Source: Anaerotruncus colihominis (GTDB lineage Bacteria; Bacillota; Clostridia; Oscillospirales; Ruminococcaceae). Taken from it: a stretch of 64,000 nucleotides of DNA. Numbering within the stretch: the stretch's first letter is position 1; each line of letters opens with the position of its first letter. Shown piece after piece: positions 1-6,204 of this stretch. The stretch is taken from contig NZ_VIQT01000017.1 of the NCBI RefSeq assembly GCF_010206195.1, forward strand, positions 22,327-86,326. Direction: 5' to 3'. The position numbers and the translations under genes are program-made. The notes beneath the pieces were generated by a model. It searched no databases and was not told the DNA's origin. It was given only the letters and a program-made list of their open reading frames with translations.

Positions 1-317
1 TTGATGGCGCGGATAGCCTCCTGTACAACACCCTTGCTATCCCAGGCGGAGGAACCCTGCGCGTCTTTTTTGGCCGGCAGTCCGAAGAGGATACACCGGC
101 CTACGCCGGCGTCAATACAGGACTTTACCGCCTCATCGACAGCGTCTAGCCCATAGTGAAACTGGCCATCCAGAGCGGGGATGGGACGTTTGCCGCTGAG
201 GGTTTCATCCACAAAAACAGGATAGATCAGGCTGTCAGGCGACAGGCGTGTTTCCCGGCACATGCGGCGGACTGCATCGTTTTGCCGCAGACGGCGGGGG
301 CGGTTGATCAGGTCCAT
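1..317 (-). CDS. hemB: Delta-aminolevulinic acid dehydratase (porphobilinogen synthase), 5' part
   Basis: The protein begins MDLINRPRRLRQNDAVRRM and continues with the N-terminal region typical of HemB (SPDSLIYPVFVDE, then a segment ending CILFGLPAKKD). HemB condenses two 5-aminolevulinate molecules to porphobilinogen in the cytoplasm. Only about 105 residues are present because the window ends inside the gene; the metal and Schiff-base lysine sites lie outside. The ATG at 317 is preceded by an AAAGGA ribosome site about ten bases upstream. It is the last visible gene of the minus-strand hemA to hemD run, but a strong hairpin plus T-run sits directly before its ribosome site, so it may be only partly co-transcribed. 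Confidence 0.93.
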   Translation of the reverse strand, partial: MDLINRPRRLRQNDAVRRMCRETRLSPDSLIYPVFVDETLSGKRPIPALDGQFHYGLDAVDEAVKSCIDAGVGRCILFGLPAKKDAQGSSAWDSKGVVQEAIRAI

Positions 318-334
318 AACAATCAGATCCTTTC

Positions 335-369
335 AAAAAAGGCGGGCGCAGCTTTTTGGCGCGCCCGCC
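335..369 (-). terminator. Intercistronic terminator between cobA-hemD and hemB
   Basis: Perfect 9-bp arms GGCGGGCGC (341-349) and GCGCCCGCC (361-369) with an 11-nt loop; read on the minus strand the hairpin is followed by six T (340-335). The T-run ends two bases from the hemB ribosome site (328-333), so it can act either as a terminator of the upstream operon or as an attenuator of hemB. Confidence 0.75.
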
Positions 370-376
370 GCTTTTA

Positions 377-428
377 GAACCTGTATTCACAGTCGTTGAA
401 CAGCATCTCCGGCTGTGAGTACAGGTTC
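377..428. repeat. Dispersed palindromic repeat, copy 1
   Basis: Imperfect palindrome whose outer arms read GAACCTGTATTCACAG and CTGTGAGTACAGGTTC. It starts right after the stop codon of the cobA-hemD gene. The same outer arms occur as a perfect palindrome at 42726-42771 and as a half copy at 55447-55464. The repetition shows a dispersed family; its function is not known. Confidence 0.7.
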
Positions 429-1913
429 TTATACATGGAGGATGGCGTCCACCAACGCGTCAATGTCGGCTCTTTGGGCCACAATGGCCGGAATGCCGTG
501 GCGTTTGGCCTCGGCAGCGGTCTGCCCGCCAATACAAACGCCGGTGATGTGGGAAAAATCCAGATCCCCTACCGAAGCAGCGAACCCCTTCACTGTGGAT
601 GCGCTGGTGAAGGTAACAAGATCGAGCTTCCTGGACTGAATCAGAGTCTTCAGACTGGCGGCATATTCGCTTTCATAAACCGTGGTGTAGCAGTGGATAT
701 CGTCATAAGAAATCTTACCGCGATCGAGCGCCTCTGTCAAGGCCGGGGAACCAAGCTCCGCCCGAAGGATGAGGACCCGGCCGGCACAGATTTCAGCAAG
801 ACCCGCGCCCAGATGGGCGGCGTCGTAGACTGCGGGGATATAATCCGCCCGCAGGCCGTGCTTACGCAGCTCACGATCTGTCCCCGTTCCAATGGCGGCC
901 AACTTTACGCCGCCGAGCGCGCGGGCGTCCAGCCCCTGACGCTCCAGCATATTCCAAAGGCAGTCGACGCCCACGGGGCTGGTGAAAACCAGATATTCAT
1001 AGTCCGCAAGCCGGGCCGCCGCCGCTTCCATTTCGGGGCAGGGAACGAGGGGGACGGTACGGATACAGGGGTATTCGAACACATCGGCGCCCAGGCTTCG
1101 AAGCCGTGCGGCCAAGGTCCCAGAGCGCTCCCGGGGACGCGTGACAACGATCCGGCGGCCCTTGAGCGGCAGAGAATCAAACCAATCGAACCGCCCCGCG
1201 AGCGAACAGACCGGCCCGACGATGCTGACAGCGGGACTGGCCACACCATTTTCCGCCGCCATACGGGGCAGCGTTTCCACAGTGGCGTTCAGACGCCTCT
1301 GATCAGGCAGGGTACCCCGTTCCACGATGGCGGCGGGGGTATCGGGAGCCATCCCGGCTGCCAACAGGCCGTTGCAGATATCCGGCAGGCTGTGAACTCC
1401 CATCAAAAATACAAGGGTTCCTTTGGTGCGGACAAGCGCCTCAAAGTCGATCTCGAGCGGCTTGCCGGCGCGGGCGTGCCCGGTGATGATATGCAGCGAG
1501 GAGGTGAAATCCCGATGCGTCACGGGGATACCGCCGTAGGCTGGCGCCGCGATGGCGGAGGTGACGCCGGGCACCTCTTCAAAGGCAACGCCTCGCGCGG
1601 CCAGCAGCTCCAATTCCTCGCCGCCGCGGCCGAACAGAAAGGGATCCCCGCCCTTGAGGCGCACCACTTGCTTGCCTTCCAGCGCCTTGTCAAGCAGAAT
1701 TTGATTGATCTGATCCTGCGGCACGGGGTGATGGTTGGCCTGTTTGCCCACGTTGATCCGTTCAGCCCGCTCCGGAATCAATGCCAGAACAGCGGGGCTT
1801 ACCAGACGGTCGAATACCACCACATCGGCTGTCTCCAGCGCCTCCCGGCCTTTGATGGTCAGCAGGCCGGGATCGCCAGGTCCGGAGCCGACAAGCGTCA
1901 CTTTTCCAACCAT
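429..1913 (-). CDS. cobA-hemD: Fused uroporphyrinogen-III C-methyltransferase / uroporphyrinogen-III synthase
   Basis: 494 residues with two enzymes in one chain. The N-terminal half (about 1-245) is a SUMT-type methyltransferase, with the VGSGPGDPGLLT loop near the start, VVRLKGGDPFLFGRGGEE around residue 85 and PVTHR near 130; it makes precorrin-2 from uroporphyrinogen III using S-adenosylmethionine. The C-terminal half (about 250-494) has HemD features (RIVVTRPRERSGTLAARL, later LVTFTSASTVKGF) and cyclises hydroxymethylbilane. The fusion joins consecutive steps and directs flux to siroheme or cobalamin. It follows hemC by three bases, so the two are surely co-transcribed. Confidence 0.95.
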   Translation of the reverse strand: MVGKVTLVGSGPGDPGLLTIKGREALETADVVVFDRLVSPAVLALIPERAERINVGKQANHHPVPQDQINQILLDKALEGKQVVRLKGGDPFLFGRGGEELELLAARGVAFEEVPGVTSAIAAPAYGGIPVTHRDFTSSLHIITGHARAGKPLEIDFEALVRTKGTLVFLMGVHSLPDICNGLLAAGMAPDTPAAIVERGTLPDQRRLNATVETLPRMAAENGVASPAVSIVGPVCSLAGRFDWFDSLPLKGRRIVVTRPRERSGTLAARLRSLGADVFEYPCIRTVPLVPCPEMEAAAARLADYEYLVFTSPVGVDCLWNMLERQGLDARALGGVKLAAIGTGTDRELRKHGLRADYIPAVYDAAHLGAGLAEICAGRVLILRAELGSPALTEALDRGKISYDDIHCYTTVYESEYAASLKTLIQSRKLDLVTFTSASTVKGFAASVGDLDFSHITGVCIGGQTAAEAKRHGIPAIVAQRADIDALVDAILHV

Positions 1914-1916
1914 GGT

Positions 1917-2804
1917 TTAAGCATCCTCCGTCCGTTTTTGTAAGATCCGTTTTGCAAGCTCGATTCCCAGAGCTTCGCCTTGGCTGCGCGGCCCAAGAAT
2001 CGTATCGAACACCGGCGCGCCTTTGGCGGTGACGTCCATGCCGCGCAGGGTGAGCGTCTCACCCTGTACAGTGGCATAGGCCGCTGTTGGCGAGGAGCAT
2101 CCGCCGTCGAGCCGCCGCACGAACGCGCGTTCCGCCAAGGCGCAGTCGGCGCTGTCCTGATCGAAGAAGGCCGACAGATAAGAGGTGTTTTCGCCGGCGC
2201 GCGCCTGTACAGCCAATATGCCCTGGCCAGCGGCAGGGAGCATCTCATCCGTGGAAAAATAGCGGGCAATCCGGCTTTCAAGCCCCAGACGGACAAGCCC
2301 CGCCGCAGCGAGAACAAGCGCGGCATACTGTCCGTCATCCAGCTTTTGAAGGCGCGTCTGAACGTTGCCGCGCACGGGGGCGACAGACTGACCGGGGAAA
2401 AGCTTTTTGAGCTGAACAGCCCTGCGGGCGCTTGCGCAGCCGATGGGCTTGGCCGGGTCCAGCTCACAAATGCCCTTGGGCAAGACAAGCGCATCCCGCG
2501 GATCGGCCCGTTTTGAAAAACCAGCCAACGGAAGGCGCGGGTCGAGATCCATGGGCAAATCCTTACAGCTATGAACTGTGAAGTCAACTGTTCCGTTTAA
2601 TAAAGCGGCGTCAAGCTCCTTGACGAACAGCCCTTTTCCACCGATCTTGTCCAGGGTGCGGTCCAGAATTTTGTCGCCGGTTGTTTTCATCGTAACAAGC
2701 TCGAGATCAATTGCAGGGTCCCACTCCCGGACTGCGTCCATGGCCAGTTCCGCTTGGATGACGGCAAGCCGGCTTTCCCGGCTGCCAACCTTCAAATACT
2801 TCAA
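1917..2804 (-). CDS. hemC: Hydroxymethylbilane synthase (porphobilinogen deaminase)
   Basis: 295 residues, normal length for HemC. It starts MKYLKVGSRESRLAVIQAEL, the family N-terminus with the GSR.S.LA motif, and has FVKELDAALLNGTVDFTVHS with the lysine and aspartate region that handles the growing chain. The cofactor-binding cysteine is in LDGGCSSPTAAYA near residue 230. It polymerises four porphobilinogen units into hydroxymethylbilane, the substrate of the HemD half of the next gene. Its ATG overlaps the stop of the upstream precorrin-2 dehydrogenase gene by 4 bases, indicating translational coupling. Confidence 0.97.
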   Translation of the reverse strand: MKYLKVGSRESRLAVIQAELAMDAVREWDPAIDLELVTMKTTGDKILDRTLDKIGGKGLFVKELDAALLNGTVDFTVHSCKDLPMDLDPRLPLAGFSKRADPRDALVLPKGICELDPAKPIGCASARRAVQLKKLFPGQSVAPVRGNVQTRLQKLDDGQYAALVLAAAGLVRLGLESRIARYFSTDEMLPAAGQGILAVQARAGENTSYLSAFFDQDSADCALAERAFVRRLDGGCSSPTAAYATVQGETLTLRGMDVTAKGAPVFDTILGPRSQGEALGIELAKRILQKRTEDA

Positions 2805-3253
2805 TCCAACCCCTCCAATGCCGTACGGATTGCCCGGGCCGCTTCAGCAGCCCGCTGATGATCGTTTCCTTCCAGTGAAACGACCCCAGCCACTGCTCCG
2901 CCACCCTCGCAGACTGCCGGAAAGAAAAAGGTACATTCATCCCGGCAGTCAGCCACGGTGACAGGGATTCCAAGAGCCCTGGCGTCACGGCCTACCTGGC
3001 GGTTCACATCACGGTTGTCAGTAGCCGCCACAGCGAGATATGCGCCATCAAGATCGCCGGGGACGTATGGACGCCGGAGCCACTGGATGTTTCCGGCGCT
3101 GCCGCCCCAAACAGGAGAAACCACCGTGATCACCGCTCCGAAACGTGCAAGAATATCTGCCCGCCGGGCGGCGACGGGTCCGCCGCCGACGACCACGCAC
3201 CGTTTGCCGGTCAGATCAACAAACAGCGGGAAATGAGGCGTGTTCTGTGTCAT
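2801..3253 (-). CDS. Precorrin-2 dehydrogenase / sirohydrochlorin ferrochelatase-like protein (Met8/CysG N-domain)
   Basis: 150 residues, the short Met8-type form. FPLFVDLTGKRCVVVGGG, followed by PVAARRA, is the NAD-binding Rossmann start of the family. It oxidises precorrin-2 to sirohydrochlorin and may insert iron. At 150 residues it lacks the extended C-terminal part seen in full CysG-type enzymes, so dehydrogenase activity is the safer call. The ATG at 3253 has an AAGGAGA site and lies inside the end of hemA (38-base overlap), so it is translated from within the upstream reading frame. Confidence 0.9.
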   Translation of the reverse strand: MTQNTPHFPLFVDLTGKRCVVVGGGPVAARRADILARFGAVITVVSPVWGGSAGNIQWLRRPYVPGDLDGAYLAVAATDNRDVNRQVGRDARALGIPVTVADCRDECTFFFPAVCEGGGAVAGVVSLEGNDHQRAAEAARAIRTALEGLD

Positions 3254-4469
3254 TGGCGTTCTCCTTCTCCCGGCCCCTGGCTGCGGTATGTGTGTTGATT
3301 TTTTTGACGCACCGCTCCAGCTCCTGTGGATTGATCAATTCCTTAAGTCCTCCGGTGATCAGTTCGACCGTCCGGCCGACGGCAAGCTCCACCAGTTCGT
3401 TGCATTCCAGCTCATCCCCGAGCTCCGGATACGTGAGCAGACGCTGCGTGATGGCTTCCTTTAAAGCTTCAATCGCTGGCAGACATCTGCGGTAGTTGTT
3501 CCAGTCATAGAAGCGGTTCATATAATCGTCCAGAATATCGAGCGCTTCCTGTGGAATTTGTCCCCGGTGTTGTTTCGCGCCCAAAGTATCCACATTGTAA
3601 AGCTTGATGCCGGGGAGATCACTGACGCATGGATCCACATCACGGGGCATTGCCAGGTCGACCACATAGGCGGGTTTTGATGACAACATGCTGATCTGCT
3701 CTGCTGTAACGGTATAATGAGGGCTTACAGTGGCGGACAAAAGAATATCCACGTTTTCCATGGCAGCAAAACGGTCGTCATAGGGTGTGGCGGCACAGCC
3801 AGCCGGAATGACGGTCATTCCATGACGATAGGTGCGCAGCGTTACAGTGACCCGGCAACCCTCCGCACGAAGCAGGGAGGCGGCCAGCCGTCCCATTTCC
3901 CCGTTTCCAATGACCAGCGCGCTGCGCCCATGCAGGCCGCCGAGGTCGCGCTTGAGGACCTGGACAGCCTGTCCGGCGGCGGAAACAGCGACATCGGTGA
4001 GATGCACCCGCGTCTTGATTGCCTTTCCGGCCGCTACAGCGTTGCGAAACAGTGTTTCCAGAACAGGGTCCGCCGCACCGGCTTTACGGGCAATGGCAAT
4101 AGCCGATTTGACCTGGGAAAGAATTTGATCCTCGCCCCAAATTTGAGATTTCAGGCCGCCGGCTACCTCCATCAGGTGGCGGACGGCGTCGCTGTCCCGT
4201 CTGGTCACGAATGCTCCGGCAAATGAGGTGTGACTAAGTTTTACGGCATGACATAAAATCTGATCGGGATACAGAGTGCTGTCCGAAGTGCAGGAGAGGT
4301 AAAGCTCCGTGCGGTTGCAGGTGGAGACAAGAACACAACCGAGAACGCCCTTGATATCACGGCGAATCCGCTCTGTCAACGCCTCCACCTGGGCTTTGGT
4401 GAAGGAGAGCAGCTCACGCAACTCGATGGGCGCTAGATTGTAATCCAGCCCGGACATAATGATCTGCAT
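3216..4469 (-). CDS. hemA: Glutamyl-tRNA reductase
   Basis: 417 residues. It contains VSTCNRTELYLS near residue 50 with the catalytic cysteine, the GGLKSQIWGEDQILSQVK motif near 110 and a nucleotide-binding segment (ALVIGNGEMGRLAASLL) near 185. It reduces Glu-tRNA to glutamate-1-semialdehyde, the first committed step of C5 tetrapyrrole synthesis. It is the first gene of the minus-strand run hemA, precorrin-2 dehydrogenase, hemC, cobA-hemD, hemB. The last dozen residues after TAARGREK extend over the start of the next gene. An AAAGGAAG site lies upstream of the ATG at 4469. Confidence 0.96.
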   Translation of the reverse strand: MQIIMSGLDYNLAPIELRELLSFTKAQVEALTERIRRDIKGVLGCVLVSTCNRTELYLSCTSDSTLYPDQILCHAVKLSHTSFAGAFVTRRDSDAVRHLMEVAGGLKSQIWGEDQILSQVKSAIAIARKAGAADPVLETLFRNAVAAGKAIKTRVHLTDVAVSAAGQAVQVLKRDLGGLHGRSALVIGNGEMGRLAASLLRAEGCRVTVTLRTYRHGMTVIPAGCAATPYDDRFAAMENVDILLSATVSPHYTVTAEQISMLSSKPAYVVDLAMPRDVDPCVSDLPGIKLYNVDTLGAKQHRGQIPQEALDILDDYMNRFYDWNNYRRCLPAIEALKEAITQRLLTYPELGDELECNELVELAVGRTVELITGGLKELINPQELERCVKKINTHTAARGREKENANDTEHASFPAVC

Positions 4470-4489
4470 GTGATTGGAACACTTCCTTT

Positions 4490-4550
4490 ACGCCAGGCTT
4501 TTTTGAAAAAGCCTGGCAAAAAACTTTAAGCGGCTGCGCCGCGAACAGCG
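4490..4550. repeat. Hairpin repeat related to the 37-bp tandem array at 46943-47090
   Basis: Contains the hairpin GCCAGGCTTTTTTGAAAAAG..CCTGGC followed by CAAAAAACTTTAAGCGGCTGCG and CCGCGAACAGCGG. Read on the minus strand it matches the leading part of the 46925-46980 region (TTCGCGGCGCAGCCG, TAAAGTTTTT, then a T5-C-A5 hairpin closed by GCC/GGC). It lies between the serpin gene and hemA, where it may also terminate serpin transcription. Confidence 0.6.
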
Positions 4551-4572
4551 GGGCAGCCGGCAGGGAAAAGGT

Positions 4573-5838
4573 TTATGTGACGGACGGCTTGGCAACTACG
4601 CCGATCAAAAGAGGGATTGCCCGTTCAATAGACGAATCGCTTGTAATGGCGAATAAAAAGGGACGGTCAAAAGTAAGCTCGGTTGTCTTGCTGGCTGGCC
4701 GTATATTTGTTTTCACCTCGGTATTGGAATTTATTCCAATACCATATTCCCCAATGCTGATGGCGCACTGTTGGCGCACATCGGTGAGCGCCGTTTTGCC
4801 GCCGGAGATCATAGCGGAAAAATCAGCGTGCTCAGAAAATGGAGTGAGAATACCCATGGATTTAAGCGCATTGTCAAGGGTGAGATCTGAGGAAAAAGAA
4901 AATTTAGGAAGCGACAATGTGACCTGTTGATTTTCACCGCCTGGCACAAACAGAGCGGTCGTTGTTTCAGGCGAGGTCAGAAGCTGATCGACGCCAACGC
5001 CTTCATCCGGGAGAATGAGCACCATACTGCCGCCGCTCTTTAGCGGAACACGCAGACGCGTAAATTTGCCCTCCGCCTTGTAGACCTCCGCAGAAGCGAG
5101 CGTACCATTCATAAAGCTGCCGATCGCCGTATTGCCATTGGCAAGGGCAAAGGGACCAACCGCCGTATTGGCGGGGTCAAAGGCGTAGAGCCATTCGTCT
5201 TCAAAATAAGGGACATTGATGATGGAAAGCTGCTGTGAAGCTACGATTTTGACTGGAGGAATGACGTTGCCGCTGGAGTTTTTGGCGATCCATTCGGAGA
5301 TCTGCCGTGCAACCGACAGGCGTGCAAATTCCACATTCATTGTCTCTGTATAGAACTGGGAAGCTGCGGCATCGTTGAAGTCACTGCGGAAGATTGCGTT
5401 ATCATGCAGCCAAAAGGAGCTTGCGATCCGAAAAACGCCGATGCCGTTATTTGTATAAAGCCGGCGGAACAAATTACCGTTTTGCTTGGAAAGATAGGAA
5501 ATAGTCTTATTTTTCATACCAAGCGCTTCCAAAAGCTCCTGGCGTGTATCGCCGCGTGCACCAGCCGCTGCAAGCGAAAGCGACATATACAAGGCGGTCG
5601 GACTGTAGATTGTATTACCTGCCTGGCCATATAAAATTTCCGGGGAACAGGTATAGGAAAATGTGTTGATTGCGTCGAGCAAATCGGGTTCAAGCGGGTT
5701 TTCCTCAATCCGTGTTTTCTGCGCCTTCTCATCTCCGTAAACCGGAGCATTTGGATAGGTTGGCGCGGCTGCTGCGCCTGGGATGCATAATCCGGCGCAA
5801 ATGAGTACGGCCATTGAAAATGCGATCGCCTTTTTCAT
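4573..5838 (-). CDS. Secreted serpin-family protein
   Basis: 421 residues with a signal peptide (MKKAIAFSMAVLICAGLCIP then GAAAAP). The body is a full-length serpin: NTIYSPTALYMSLSLAAAGARG near residue 80, a central beta-sheet region, and the C-terminal FDRPFLFAITSD and PLLIGVVAKP strands. Serpins usually trap serine or cysteine proteases outside the cell. The reactive-loop hinge reads EYGIGINSNTEVKTN in place of the usual E-E-G-T-E-A-A-A-A-T, so the small residues at P12-P9 that allow loop insertion are missing. It may therefore be a weak inhibitor or a non-inhibitory serpin. It is a stand-alone gene between hemA and an unrelated surface protein gene. Confidence 0.93.
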   Translation of the reverse strand: MKKAIAFSMAVLICAGLCIPGAAAAPTYPNAPVYGDEKAQKTRIEENPLEPDLLDAINTFSYTCSPEILYGQAGNTIYSPTALYMSLSLAAAGARGDTRQELLEALGMKNKTISYLSKQNGNLFRRLYTNNGIGVFRIASSFWLHDNAIFRSDFNDAAASQFYTETMNVEFARLSVARQISEWIAKNSSGNVIPPVKIVASQQLSIINVPYFEDEWLYAFDPANTAVGPFALANGNTAIGSFMNGTLASAEVYKAEGKFTRLRVPLKSGGSMVLILPDEGVGVDQLLTSPETTTALFVPGGENQQVTLSLPKFSFSSDLTLDNALKSMGILTPFSEHADFSAMISGGKTALTDVRQQCAISIGEYGIGINSNTEVKTNIRPASKTTELTFDRPFLFAITSDSSIERAIPLLIGVVAKPSVT

Positions 5839-5973
5839 AATAACTTCCTCCTCAATAGAGGGCTTGCCCAGCCCCGTAGAGCCTGTCCAATTTCCAATAA
5901 GAGGTTATCACAGGTCTTATAAACACAGTGGCAAAAAAAGCGGGAATTATTTCATAGAAACCACTTTTCCCTT

Positions 5974-6135
5974 AGGGCTTGTTTGAAAATAGAGGAATTG
6001 CCGGATTGTTCGCAAACAGCAGGAGAACGCAAGGCAAAAAGCGCAGGAATCCTTTTGGATTCCGAGGCTTTTTAACGCGGCGTCCGCCGCTGTTTGTAGA
6101 AAAAGATGGGTATTTTGATTTTTTAAACAGCCCCT
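5974..6135. repeat. 162-bp MITE-like element with imperfect terminal inverted repeats
   Basis: Left end AGGGCTTGTTTGAAAAT and right end (reverse complement) AGGGGCTGTTTAAAAAATC form imperfect terminal inverted repeats. The interior contains GCAAGGCAAAAAGCGCAGG, a small palindrome AATCCTTTTGGATT and a GCGGCGTCCGCCGC palindrome. There is no convincing protein in it. This layout fits a small non-autonomous mobile or folded RNA element in the 366-bp gap between the serpin and surface-protein genes. Confidence 0.5.
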
Positions 6136-6147
6136 AAAAAAGGAGAA

Positions 6148-6179
6148 AGAAAACGCCGGTCCAAAGGCCGGCGTTTTCT
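6148..6179 (-). terminator. Terminator of the surface-protein gene
   Basis: Perfect 12-bp arms AGAAAACGCCGG (6148-6159) and CCGGCGTTTTCT (6168-6179), followed on the minus strand by a T/C-rich run ending in TTTTTT. It lies 26 bases past the stop of the minus-strand gene ending at 6205. Confidence 0.85.
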
Positions 6180-6204
6180 TAAAGGCCAATTTCAAAGAGA
6201 ACGA

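Noticed and set aside
396..1943. 515-codon plus-strand frame across the cobA-hemD gene
   Set aside because: It is the antisense of a clear enzyme gene, has no protein family motif and no ribosome site; the high GC content favours long opposite frames.
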